From an uncultured Bacteroidota bacterium (GTDB taxonomy: Bacteria > Bacteroidota > Bacteroidia > Bacteroidales > F082), in contig UQNO01000042.1 of assembly GCA_900542475.1 (NCBI GenBank), positions 1-15,603 on the forward strand: a stretch of 15,603 nt of DNA, read 5' to 3'. Under the pieces are notes generated by a model, which had not been told where the DNA came from, ran no database searches, and saw only the letters and a list, made by a program, of their open reading frames with translations. The position numbers and the translations under genes were made by a program. Shown here piece by piece: positions 1 through 7,278 of the stretch; position 1 is the first letter of the stretch; every line of letters begins with the position of its first letter.

Positions 1-1264
1 GTTTTATGATCCGTGTTGTGGCAGCGGGGCGTATTTGTTATCGTTGAACAATGTTAACCCGAATAACATATATGGTTCCGATAATGATCCTATAGCAGTG
101 ATGCTTGCCAAAGTAAATATGCTGCTTAAGTTTGATAAATATGAATTTGAACCTAATATTTTTCAATTAGATTATATAAATAATGATGTTTTCACGGTTA
201 AGAATGAAGCAAATAATATAAAATTCTCATATATAATCAGTAACCCACCGTGGGGTGCGATGGTTGGAGATACAGAATTGTCTTCAATAATAAGTTCTAA
301 AGAGAGTTTTTCATATTTCTTCGTTAAAGCATACAGTCAAATATGTGAAAACGGGATGGTGCGATTTTTGTTACCGGAATCTGTTTTAAATGTTAAATGT
401 CATAAAGATTTAAGAAAATTTATTCTTCAATATGGCTGTTTGAAGAAAATTTCTTTGTATTCAGGGACATTTACGGGAGTGATGACTAAATATGTTGATA
501 TTTGTTTGGTTAAACAATCAAGAGGCAGTGACGTATTAGTAAAAGAAGGTGATAAAATCAGAAAAGTTAGACTGAACTCCTTTTATGAAACAGATGGATA
601 TGTATTTAACCTATTGAGTGATGATGATGTTGATATCATAAATAAAGTAAAAAGTAAAGGAATATGCAGCTTAAAAGGAAGCTCGTGGGCGTTGGGTATT
701 GTTACAGGTGATAATAAGAACAAACTAAAAAAGCAGCAAGATAAAGGAACCGAACCTATTTTTACCGGGAAGGAAATTGAGCAATATAGATTAAAACAAC
801 CACAGAATTATATAAGATATGTTAGGGATGAATTTCAGCAGGTGGCTAAAGATGAGTATTACAGGGCTCCAGAAAAGTTGGTGTATAAGTTCATTTCTAA
901 AAGATTGGTATTTGCGTATGATGATTCGCAAAGATTGTTTTTAAATAGTGCTAATATATTGATTCCAAATGTAGACGGTATGTCAATAAAAAGTGTATTG
1001 GCGTTATTAAATTCTGATTTATACCAATACTTATATATGTCTATGTATGGAGAGCTGAAAGTATTAAAAGGAAATCTTGAAGAACTTCCATTCCCAATGC
1101 TGACAAAGGAACAAGATTTTGCTCTATCATCTATGGTTACAGATATTTTGTCGGGTAATGATGAAAAAAAAGGAATGATTCAGAGATTTGTATATAATTT
1201 ATTTAATATATCAAATGGTCAAATTGAACATATAAATAACAAAATTTATGGAAAAGTTAATTAA
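1..1264 (+). CDS. N6-adenine DNA methyltransferase of a restriction-modification system (5' end cut by window edge)
   Basis: The reading frame is open from base 2, so the true start lies left of the window and at least 420 residues are present. The first codons encode FYDPCCGSGAYLL, the SAM-binding motif I (DPxxGSG) of Rossmann-fold methyltransferases. About 75 residues later comes SNPPWG, the catalytic NPPW/Y motif IV of amino-methyltransferases that make N6-methyladenine. The C-terminal half (about bases 660-1130), with a TGKEIEQY segment, an aromatic-rich stretch and an LLNSDLYQYLY helix, resembles the target-recognition region of TaqI/Eco57I-like enzymes. The family is certain from the motifs; the target sequence cannot be read. 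The gene is very AT-rich compared with the housekeeping genes downstream, which suggests acquisition by transfer. Its last 17 bases overlap the nuclease gene that follows, so the two are probably translated together. Confidence 0.88.
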   Translation, partial: FYDPCCGSGAYLLSLNNVNPNNIYGSDNDPIAVMLAKVNMLLKFDKYEFEPNIFQLDYINNDVFTVKNEANNIKFSYIISNPPWGAMVGDTELSSIISSKESFSYFFVKAYSQICENGMVRFLLPESVLNVKCHKDLRKFILQYGCLKKISLYSGTFTGVMTKYVDICLVKQSRGSDVLVKEGDKIRKVRLNSFYETDGYVFNLLSDDDVDIINKVKSKGICSLKGSSWALGIVTGDNKNKLKKQQDKGTEPIFTGKEIEQYRLKQPQNYIRYVRDEFQQVAKDEYYRAPEKLVYKFISKRLVFAYDDSQRLFLNSANILIPNVDGMSIKSVLALLNSDLYQYLYMSMYGELKVLKGNLEELPFPMLTKEQDFALSSMVTDILSGNDEKKGMIQRFVYNLFNISNGQIEHINNKIYGKVN

Positions 1265-1967
1265 CGAATTAAAAGAACTCATCAATGAGTTTAATAAAAA
1301 GAATGGGTATCAAAAAGATTTAGACGATAATGTTTTGGACAGATTATATTCGGTATATCCATTCAATAAATTCGAATATGTAATTAGTCGTTTAATATCA
1401 AGCGGAATAATTGATTTTAATGATTATTTAATGCTTAGGAACTCCTATCTGGAGAGGAACAAATATTTGTATTTATTTGAGATAACAGCTCCGAGGACTT
1501 TTGGTGAAACATGGGCACAACGACATCTGAATGAAATAGTACAAGAGTTAAAACGTCCGTCATCGTTATACGACCCTCAGTATTCTGGGCAATATGATTT
1601 CTGGTATGATGGAATAAGAATAGAGGTTAAAGCATCACGTGCCGTTAAACGTAAAAGCGGGAATGCATTGATTATGAAAGCGTTGTCCAGTGATTCTAAA
1701 TGTGGTTTTGATATGAACTTCCAACAAATTAAACCTGATTGTTGTGATGTGTTTGTTTGGATTGCTGTTTGGAGGGATGTGATTAGATACTGGGTGTTAT
1801 CAAGTGATGATGTTAAAAACAATAAATACTACTCCAAAGGTCAACATCGTGGAAATAAGGGAGAAGGGCAATTATGGATTACTGAAAAGAATATAAATGA
1901 GTTTAAACAGTATGAAGTTTACTCACGAGATCTTCTGGCTAAAATAATCCAAAAATCAGGTAAATAG
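1248..1967 (+). CDS. Probable type II restriction endonuclease, PD-(D/E)xK fold
   Basis: 239 residues, starting at an ATG inside the end of the methyltransferase gene (17-nt overlap, different frame). I do not recognise a named enzyme family. Residues 115-128 read QYDFWYDGIRIEVK: a strand with Asp117 (or Asp121) followed by Glu126-Val-Lys128, the pattern of the PD-(D/E)xK nuclease active site. Directly before it is a variable stretch, and after it a basic patch (KASRAVKRK) that could contact DNA. No signal peptide or membrane segment is visible. Being the partner of an adenine methyltransferase, of ordinary type II nuclease size, and sharing its low GC content, it is most likely the cognate nuclease that cuts unmethylated copies of the methylase target. 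The nuclease call rests on one motif plus context. A DNA-binding accessory protein is the main alternative. Confidence 0.7.
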   Translation: MEKLINELKELINEFNKKNGYQKDLDDNVLDRLYSVYPFNKFEYVISRLISSGIIDFNDYLMLRNSYLERNKYLYLFEITAPRTFGETWAQRHLNEIVQELKRPSSLYDPQYSGQYDFWYDGIRIEVKASRAVKRKSGNALIMKALSSDSKCGFDMNFQQIKPDCCDVFVWIAVWRDVIRYWVLSSDDVKNNKYYSKGQHRGNKGEGQLWITEKNINEFKQYEVYSRDLLAKIIQKSGK

Positions 1968-2002
1968 GGATTGTCGTTTAATTCCAAGAATTCAATATCT
2001 AT

Positions 2003-2046
2003 AGACGAGGGTGTGCCTTCTGAGGTTGCCCTCGTCTGCTTTTTTC
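2003..2046 (+). terminator. Rho-independent terminator after the restriction-modification genes
   Basis: A perfect 9-bp stem pairs AGACGAGGG (2003-2011) with CCCTCGTCT (2029-2037). Three more pairs (CCT/AGG) are possible inside the 17-nt loop. A GCTTTTTT run follows at once. It lies 36 nt after the nuclease stop codon and 5 nt before the insertion-sequence end, so it closes the restriction-modification transcript. Confidence 0.85.
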
Positions 2047-2050
2047 GAGA

Positions 2051-2957
2051 GTGTAAATTAAACTGTGTCAAGCTACAATAAAAAGTAGAACGACAAAGTT
2101 TAATTAAAAATGGAAGAGAAAATAGACTACAAATTAGCAGCAGAGCAGCTGCGCAGCGGCAAGCCTCTGTTCGGAGAAGGCGGCGCACTGGCGCCATCCA
2201 CTACAGGGTTAAGGACGAGAGCGGACGCGCCATATCACGTGCGATATACAACGTCTTGGGTGTTGACAAGGAGGGTCGCAAGGATTTGCTCGGCATGTAT
2301 GTAGCCAAGAGCGAGGGCGCGAACTTCTGGCTGGAGGTTCTCACCGACCTGAAGAACTGAGGTGTCGAGGATGTCATGATATGCTGTGTTGATGGGCTCA
2401 AGGGCTTTCCGGATGCCATCCACAGCGTGTTCCCAGACACGGCAGTACAGCTCTGCATAGTGCACCAGATACGCATCTCCGTGAGGTATGTGGGCAGCAA
2501 GCACCAGAAGGAGTTCCTTAAGGATCTGAAACTGGTATATGGGGCGGTCGGCAAGGATGCCGCAGAAGCGGAACTCGACAATTTGGAGACAAAATGGGGT
2601 GAGCAGTATCCGATAGTCATCAAATCATGGCGTGACAACTGGGACAAGCTCACAGAGTACTTCCAGTACACCAGGGACATACGCCGTCTGATATACATCA
2701 CCAACACCGTCGAGGGCTATCACCGCCAGATACGCAAGGTGACGAAGAACAAGGGAGTGTTCCCGTCAGACACAGCGTTGGAAAAACTCGTCTGGCTGGC
2801 ATACCGCAACATCTGCGAGAAATGGACATCGTCACTCTCCAACTGGGCGTTGATATCACAACAATTAGCAATAAAATTTGGAAACAGATTTGAAATCATG
2901 TAATTTTGCACCGTGAATTTATGATGGAATCAGACCTTGACACAGTTCAGATTACGC
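2051..2957 (+). mobile_element. IS256-family insertion sequence, internally deleted relic
   Basis: The element is bounded by imperfect 22-bp terminal inverted repeats at 2051-2072 and 2936-2957. 18 of 22 positions match, and the inner 12 (AACTGTGTCAAG in the left end) are identical. Between them lies a single broken transposase gene with IS256-family features. The relic is about 0.9 kb, whereas intact members are usually about 1.3 kb, which agrees with the internal deletion seen in the gene. I found no convincing 8-9 bp direct repeat outside the ends: the flanks are TTTCGAGA on the left and TACCGCTT on the right. The target duplication has therefore decayed, or one flank was rearranged. GC content is clearly higher than in the restriction-modification genes on its left. 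Confidence 0.85.
2110..2903 (+). pseudogene. IS256-family (Mutator-type) transposase, broken
   Basis: Three pieces of one transposase are visible. The first 25-28 codons from the ATG at 2110 encode MEEKIDYKLAAEQLRSGKPL. Near 2190-2200 the homology jumps to another frame and resumes at AIHYRVKDESGRAISRAIYN, so roughly 130 residues are missing compared with a usual transposase of about 400 residues. That piece stops at an in-frame TGA (2358-2360), in the context DLKN-stop-GVEDVM where an arginine codon is expected. The gene then continues in the same frame to 2903. The second catalytic Asp (CCVDGLKGF, codon 2391) and the Glu (NTVEGYHRQ, codon 2712) remain. The region around the first catalytic Asp is at or inside the deletion. 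With a deletion, frameshift and nonsense codon, the protein cannot be active. Confidence 0.92.
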
Positions 2958-2985
2958 TACCGCTTTTTACATAATACTTCCCGAT

Positions 2986-3684
2986 TTAAACAATCCTCTT
3001 AATCGCACTCAAAAAATGTGTGTGCTTTCCTAACTCCTTATTAAATATGCCTGTTTGGTCTAATGAATCGATTCGCACTTTCCCTGAAGCATGGATGATT
3101 TTTTCGCTGTCCAAAATTATTCCGACATGGACGATGTGATGTCCTTCGTTTTCAAAGAAAGCAATATCTCCAGGCTGAGCTTCTGTCAGGAAATACACGT
3201 CTTCGCCGCATTCCACCTGTTGCGAGGCATCACGCGGAAGCTTGATTCCAATAGTCTTTGCGCACAATTGCACGAAAGCGGAGCAGTCGATGCCGAAAAT
3301 CGTCTTGCCGCCCCAGCGATAAGGTGTGTCAATTAACTTTAACGCATTGTTGATAAAACTGTTACCCTCTATGCAGCACTTGTCTTTTGAATAGACTGTC
3401 GTTCCGAAAGTCAAAATTTTGGAATCGTACAACTCAATCGGATTGTTGACGACATAAAAATCCATGGAGGCAAGCGAATGATATGCATCTTCTTGAATTT
3501 CAAAGTGTTGCAGACTTCTTATCCAGCCTTCGTAGCCGTCGTATTCCATCTTTATATAAAGCCAGTCGCTGCTTCTCTCCAAAACTTCGTAAAGGTCGTT
3601 GAACAGCAACTCGGTCACTATTTCGCTCTCGTGACTGGGCTCTTTTCTTACGGAGATTGCCGATAAAGTGCAGATACCAAACAT
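2986..3684 (-). CDS. SH3-domain NlpC/P60 cysteine peptidase, YkfC-like (peptidoglycan peptide recycling)
   Basis: 232 residues, ATG at 3684. Residues 5-62 form a bacterial SH3-like domain (SVRKEPS..., WLYIKMEYDGYEGWI). Residues about 105-232 form an NlpC/P60 domain with catalytic Cys134 (GIDCSAF), His186 (IVHVGII) and a third polar residue His198 (IIHASGKVRID). The HASGxVRID ending is typical of the YkfC group, which cleaves gamma-D-glutamyl-L-diamino-acid bonds in cell-wall peptides. No signal peptide or lipobox is visible, so it probably acts in the cytoplasm on imported muropeptides rather than on the wall itself. It is divergently transcribed from the PgpH-type gene, with 102 bp between the two starts. 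Family assignment is firm; the exact substrate is inferred from homology. Confidence 0.9.
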   Translation of the reverse strand: MFGICTLSAISVRKEPSHESEIVTELLFNDLYEVLERSSDWLYIKMEYDGYEGWIRSLQHFEIQEDAYHSLASMDFYVVNNPIELYDSKILTFGTTVYSKDKCCIEGNSFINNALKLIDTPYRWGGKTIFGIDCSAFVQLCAKTIGIKLPRDASQQVECGEDVYFLTEAQPGDIAFFENEGHHIVHVGIILDSEKIIHASGKVRIDSLDQTGIFNKELGKHTHFLSAIKRIV

Positions 3685-3701
3685 AATTGAAACTTTTTTT
3701 G

Positions 3702-3734
3702 CAAAGTTACAAGATTTTTTCGTATTTTTACAAG
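3702..3734 (-). promoter_or_regulatory. Bacteroidota-type promoter for the NlpC/P60 gene
   Basis: On the minus strand a perfect -7 element TAACTTTG (3702-3709) is preceded, after a 21-nt spacer, by CTTG (3731-3734), one base from the TTTG -33 consensus. The predicted start of transcription lies about a dozen nucleotides before the ATG at 3684. Confidence 0.75.
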
Positions 3735-3786
3735 TTAATTCATCGTGTTTTGAAAAATAACTTGTATTATTTTAAAATCTTTGACT

Positions 3787-5850
3787 ATGAATAAGATAAA
3801 GGCTTCTGTCGAGAAAATTCGCCATTCGTATTATGATATTATGAAGGTTTTGGCTTTCATTTTAACCATATTGATAGTCGTTTCGCTGATGCCAAGAAAC
3901 GTAAAATTCAAATACGAATACCAGAAATTGCGTCCGTGGCCGCATGAAAGCCTTTACGCCCCTTTTAATTTCCCGATTTATAAATCCGACGAGGTGGTTA
4001 AAAAAGAAAAAGAGGAGGCTTTGAAAAATATCGAGCCGATTTTTGTGTTCGACGCATTAGGCACTGAAAACGGTCGCGAGAAACTTCTGAAAGACTTTGA
4101 TGCCCAGTGGAATGATACTATCGGTGACAAAGAATATTATAAAAATCTTATTTTGAGTATTTATTATCATATTGAAAACAACGGTGTGGTGGCAAAAAAC
4201 GACCGTACCAATAATTTCAAGGGCGATGAGACAGTGGTCGTGGTTAGAAATAAAATTCAAACCAAATGCAAATATGAGGATTTGAACACAATGGCGACGG
4301 CTTCCGCATATATTCAAAGCCAGACTTCCAAGATTGCTGATTATAATACTATGCAAATGATCAACAATCTGTTGCACAACTCTTTGCGCCAAAATGTGAT
4401 TTATTCGGAGAGTTTGACAAAACAGGCCGAGAAAATGGCTGTTGACAATATCATGCTTACCTTTGGCATGGTGCAGAAAGAAGAGCTGATTATTATGGAA
4501 GGAGAGATTGTTACTGAAGAGAAATATCAGATTATCAGTTCGTTGCAAAGAGAGTACGCCGATATTACAGCCAAAAATTTCTTCAGCAGAAATTATATGC
4601 TTTATGGCCAGTTGCTTTTGGTGAGTATCGTTTTCTTCGCTTTGTATCTGACTCTCAGAATGTTGCGTTCCGACATTTTCGAGCAGTTGCGTTATATCAA
4701 CCTGATTCTTTTTTTGATGTTGATGACGATAGTGCCGTCGTTTCTCTTAATCAAATTCGCCCCATCAATGATTTACACGATGCCTGTGGCGATTATGGCG
4801 ATGTTGCTGATGACGTTTTTCGATTCCAGAATATCTATCATTGTGCAGATTATGACGCTGATAATCATAAGTCTGGTCGTGCCAAATCCGTTCCAATATT
4901 TCTGTATTCAGATGCTCGTGTCGTTCGTCGCGATTTTCAGCATGACAAAACGTACTCGTAGAGCTAATTATTTTGGCACTTCGCTCGCTGTTTTCGGCAC
5001 TTATGTCATAGTTAATCTCGGCATGATGTTGATTTATGACGGTAGTTTCGACGCTTTCAACTGGAAATTCATCGTCATATATGCGGGTAACGCATTCCTC
5101 ACCATGCTTACGTTGCCTCTCGCCTTCCTTTTCGAACGTGTTTTCGGCTTTGTCACCGACTTGACGTTACTTGAGTTGAGCAATACGAACAGTCCGCTTT
5201 TGCGGAAACTGGCGTCCGAAGCCCCGGGTACTTTCCAGCATGTCATGCAAGTGGCCGACCTCTGCGAAGAAGTCATATACAATATAGGTGGCAATGCGCT
5301 GCTTGTTCGCACCGGAGCAATGTATCACGACATCGGGAAGACACGCAACCCGTTCTATTTTATTGAAAATCAAAATGGTAAATATAATCCGCATGACGAT
5401 GTCTCTTGTGCGGAAAGTGCACAGATTATCATCAGCCATGTTATAGATGGAATCGAGATTTGTCGTAAATATCATATCCCGGAGCAAATTATCGACTTCG
5501 TCAGAACGCATCATGGAACTCGCAGAACAGAGTATTTTTACCAGATGGAATTGCGTGAGAACCCTGAAGGTGTCGATGAAAGCAAATTCTGCTATAACGG
5601 ACCGGTGCCGTTCTCAAAAGAAACGGCGGTGCTGATGATGTGCGACGCCGTCGAGGCCGCCTCAAGAAGCATGAAGGACAAGACAGAGGAGTCGCTGAAC
5701 AAACTCGTCGATAACATCATCGACGGTCAGATGAACGCTAACCAGTTCGACAACACCAACCTCACTTTCCATGACATCACCTTGACGAAAAAAGTGCTCA
5801 AAAAGAAACTGATGAGCATTTATCACGTGAGGATAGCGTATCCGGATTGA
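3787..5850 (+). CDS. pgpH: 7TM-HD family cyclic-di-AMP phosphodiesterase (PgpH type)
   Basis: 687 residues from the ATG at 3787; an in-frame TTG two codons earlier is less likely. Order: a first membrane helix (about residues 18-36), an extracytoplasmic domain (about 40-268), a multi-helix membrane region (about 270-445), and a cytoplasmic HD domain to the C-terminus. Metal-ligand residues of the HDIG type are all present: His485 (FQHVMQ), His514-Asp515 (YHDIGK), His551 (ISHVID), His575/His576 (RTHHGT) and Asp620 (MCDAVEA). This architecture is that of PgpH, which hydrolyses cyclic di-AMP and so tunes turgor and cell-wall homeostasis. It is complete, with no damage. It converges on the WbqC-like gene, only 6 bp separating the stops, with no hairpin between. 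Family certain; substrate inferred from PgpH. Confidence 0.92.
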   Translation: MNKIKASVEKIRHSYYDIMKVLAFILTILIVVSLMPRNVKFKYEYQKLRPWPHESLYAPFNFPIYKSDEVVKKEKEEALKNIEPIFVFDALGTENGREKLLKDFDAQWNDTIGDKEYYKNLILSIYYHIENNGVVAKNDRTNNFKGDETVVVVRNKIQTKCKYEDLNTMATASAYIQSQTSKIADYNTMQMINNLLHNSLRQNVIYSESLTKQAEKMAVDNIMLTFGMVQKEELIIMEGEIVTEEKYQIISSLQREYADITAKNFFSRNYMLYGQLLLVSIVFFALYLTLRMLRSDIFEQLRYINLILFLMLMTIVPSFLLIKFAPSMIYTMPVAIMAMLLMTFFDSRISIIVQIMTLIIISLVVPNPFQYFCIQMLVSFVAIFSMTKRTRRANYFGTSLAVFGTYVIVNLGMMLIYDGSFDAFNWKFIVIYAGNAFLTMLTLPLAFLFERVFGFVTDLTLLELSNTNSPLLRKLASEAPGTFQHVMQVADLCEEVIYNIGGNALLVRTGAMYHDIGKTRNPFYFIENQNGKYNPHDDVSCAESAQIIISHVIDGIEICRKYHIPEQIIDFVRTHHGTRRTEYFYQMELRENPEGVDESKFCYNGPVPFSKETAVLMMCDAVEAASRSMKDKTEESLNKLVDNIIDGQMNANQFDNTNLTFHDITLTKKVLKKKLMSIYHVRIAYPD

Positions 5851-5856
5851 TTGTTT

Positions 5857-6465
5857 TCAGGATATTTTATCAAGATAATCCCTCGCCTCCGGCCCTTCAT
5901 TGAAAATTAAATCCAAAACTGAAAGGTTCGGCACGAATGGCTGCCGGTCGGCGAAAACTTGATGATATTTCGGGAAAGGGACGCTTCCAGACGACCATTT
6001 CGATAAAGAAACGCGATAGTCGTTTGCATCTGAAATTGGTTCAAAATCTGAAGTGTAAATGATTTCTTTATTTATTTTCAAAACTTTAAGAATGAATTTT
6101 AGACAAAACTCGTTGAAATCGACGAGCCTGTCGAATTTTGTTGAAAATGCCTTTTCCAAATAGGGAAAATAGTATTCAAAATATGGCGTTTTGCGGTAGG
6201 CGGCTTCAAGGCAACGTCGGTGAATCTGCTGCCATGATTCCTTGTGGCATATCGCGATGTTTTTCGTCAAGGTGTGGTTGCCATCGGTTTTGACAACAGG
6301 CACCGTCAAGATCTGTAAGCCGTTGGCAGTCATCACGATGCAGCGATTGCGACACGACTGCTTTTGATACGACTCATACAATTCAATCCTGGCTGCCTCG
6401 CTTTTTAAAAACAATGCAACATATTTAATGTCAGGCAAATAAGATGTGGGAAAAATCTTATTCAC
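5857..6465 (-). CDS. WbqC-like family protein
   Basis: 202 residues starting at a GTG codon (6463-6465). No ATG near the family's expected N-terminus is available, and MNKIFPTSYLPDIKYVALFL matches how WbqC-like proteins begin (a short lead, then YLPxIxY). Mid-protein features of the family are present: the Arg/Asn-rich CRNRC segment, LTVPV, and the W-rich HKESWQQIHRRCLEAAY helix. No signal peptide or membrane helix is visible. The family is often found in O-antigen or surface-polysaccharide clusters, but its biochemical role is not settled, so no reaction is assigned. The start lies inside the end of the thioredoxin gene (8-nt overlap), so translation is probably coupled and both use the promoter upstream of the thioredoxin gene. 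Confidence 0.85.
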   Translation of the reverse strand: MNKIFPTSYLPDIKYVALFLKSEAARIELYESYQKQSCRNRCIVMTANGLQILTVPVVKTDGNHTLTKNIAICHKESWQQIHRRCLEAAYRKTPYFEYYFPYLEKAFSTKFDRLVDFNEFCLKFILKVLKINKEIIYTSDFEPISDANDYRVSLSKWSSGSVPFPKYHQVFADRQPFVPNLSVLDLIFNEGPEARDYLDKIS

Positions 6466-6940
6466 TGAGCATCTCGTTAATTATCGAGCGATAAAATTCT
6501 TCATTTTGTGCGCCTATTGATTTCTCCGGTATGGCGTTGGCTCTCAAGTAGTAAATCGTCGGGATATTCCTGATTTGTAATATCGCCGCGAGTTTCTGGT
6601 TCTGGTCGATGTCAACCTTGTAGAAATCAACTTTTCCGTCGTATGCTTTTGCCAATTTTTCCATGATAGGGGCAATTGTCTTGCACGGACCGCACCAAGT
6701 CGCATGGAAATCAATCACACAAGGACGCTCGCCTTTGAAGACAAATTCGTTGGCGTTTGATTCCAAATCCCAGACGTTTTTGATGAATGTATCGTAGTCT
6801 AAAACAGTTATAAAAGACTTGTTTTGCGCTGATTCTGTTTTGGCATTTTGTCCCTTTTTGTCTTTTTTGTTATTGTCGGAATTTCCGCAAGATGACAAGA
6901 ATGCGATTGAAATCAGAGAAATGAGCAATAATTTTTTCAT
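6458..6940 (-). CDS. Thioredoxin-fold lipoprotein
   Basis: 160 residues. Residues 1-17 are a hydrophobic signal with two lysines at the front, ending in a lipobox LSSC. Cys18 would be lipidated after signal peptidase II cleavage, anchoring the protein outside the cytoplasm. A charged, Lys/Asn-rich linker (19-42) leads into a thioredoxin domain with the redox motif WCGPCK (82-87) and the cis-proline of NIPTI (Pro127). A Cys-Gly-Pro-Cys site is normally reducing or thiol-exchange active, so a role in disulfide handling of envelope proteins is likely. An extra Cys74 lies nine residues before the active site. It is the first gene of a two-gene unit with the WbqC-like gene (8-nt overlap); no functional link between the two is known to me. 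Confidence 0.92.
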   Translation of the reverse strand: MKKLLLISLISIAFLSSCGNSDNNKKDKKGQNAKTESAQNKSFITVLDYDTFIKNVWDLESNANEFVFKGERPCVIDFHATWCGPCKTIAPIMEKLAKAYDGKVDFYKVDIDQNQKLAAILQIRNIPTIYYLRANAIPEKSIGAQNEEFYRSIINEMLSE

Positions 6941-6957
6941 GACAAATAAATTTTTTG

Positions 6958-6965
6958 CAAAGATA
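6958..6965 (-). promoter_or_regulatory. -7 element of the thioredoxin/WbqC-like operon promoter
   Basis: On the minus strand the sequence TATCTTTG matches the TAnnTTTG -7 consensus exactly, 17 nt before the ATG at 6940. No clear TTTG is seen at the -33 distance. Confidence 0.65.
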
Positions 6966-6998
6966 AGAAATTAAAGCATAATATTGCGCATTTTTTTT

Positions 6999-7102
6999 CG
7001 TCATTTCGAGCGAAACGAAGTGTGGTCGAGAAATCTCATTAATTAATGTGTTCTTGTTCATTTGAGATTTCTCCATTTCGCTTCGCTTCAGTCGAAATGA
7101 CG
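6999..7102. repeat. Long imperfect palindromic intergenic repeat, copy 1
   Basis: Two arms of 40 nt (6999-7038 and 7063-7102) are near-perfect reverse complements. The outer end is CGTCATTTCGA/TCGAAATGACG and the inner end GAGAAATCTCA/TGAGATTTCTC. A loop of about 24 nt is rich in A and T. A diverged copy lies at 13820-13917. It codes for nothing in any frame that I can support. Such extended hairpins behave like dispersed REP/MITE-type elements, and when transcribed could act as RNA structures or weak terminators. Here it sits between the thioredoxin gene start and the deoxyhypusine-synthase-like gene. Confidence 0.85.
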
Positions 7103-7193
7103 TGTTGATGATTGATTCAGTCGAAATGACGTGTTGGTGATTGATTCAGTCGAAATGACGTGTTGGTGATGGATTCGCTCGAAATGACATGTT
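7087..7193. repeat. 29-bp tandem repeat, about 3.7 copies, grown from the palindrome arm
   Basis: Units begin at 7087, 7116, 7145 and 7174; the last is partial, about 20 nt. Each unit opens with TTCAGTCGAAATGACGTGTT, which is the terminal part of the right palindrome arm, followed by GATGATTGA or GGTGATTGA. Unit 2 differs from unit 1 at a single base, unit 3 at two bases, and unit 4 has TTCGCTCGAAATGACATGTT. There are no spacers, so this is not a CRISPR array. It ends 13 nt before the -33 element of the next gene. Confidence 0.9.
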
Positions 7194-7205
7194 TTTTTTG
7201 ATTTT

Positions 7206-7237
7206 TTTGCAGTTGAACAATATATTTTGTATTTTTG
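7206..7237 (+). promoter_or_regulatory. Promoter for the deoxyhypusine-synthase-like/hutI operon
   Basis: A perfect -33 element TTTG (7206-7209) and a perfect -7 element TATTTTTG (7230-7237) are separated by 20 nt, the ideal arrangement for the Bacteroidota primary sigma factor. The predicted leader before the ATG at 7279 is about 36 nt and AT-rich. Confidence 0.85.
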
Positions 7238-7278
7238 CAGATTAAAATGACAACAAATAACAATAAAAATTAAATAAG

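Noticed and set aside
2110..2304. A separate 64-residue protein
   Set aside because: Its first 25 or so codons are the start of the IS256 transposase; the rest is out-of-frame translation after the internal deletion.
2043..2965. Target-site duplication around the IS256 relic
   Set aside because: The 8 bp on each side (TTTCGAGA and TACCGCTT) do not match. The similar GCTTTTT runs at 2039 and 2962 are not adjacent to the ends and are low-complexity.
3776..3783. AATCTTTG as the -7 box of the PgpH-type gene
   Set aside because: The first base departs from TAnnTTTG, the nearest TTTG (3749-3752) is 23 nt away, and the predicted start would fall at or after the ATG. I could not define a credible promoter in this spacer.
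4057..4548. A 163-codon open frame on the minus strand
   Set aside because: It is antisense to the extracytoplasmic domain of the PgpH-type gene, has no promoter-like element, and matches no family.
7087..7193. Possible CRISPR array (29-bp repeats)
   Set aside because: The units are contiguous with no spacers, and they derive from the adjacent palindrome arm. No cas gene is nearby.
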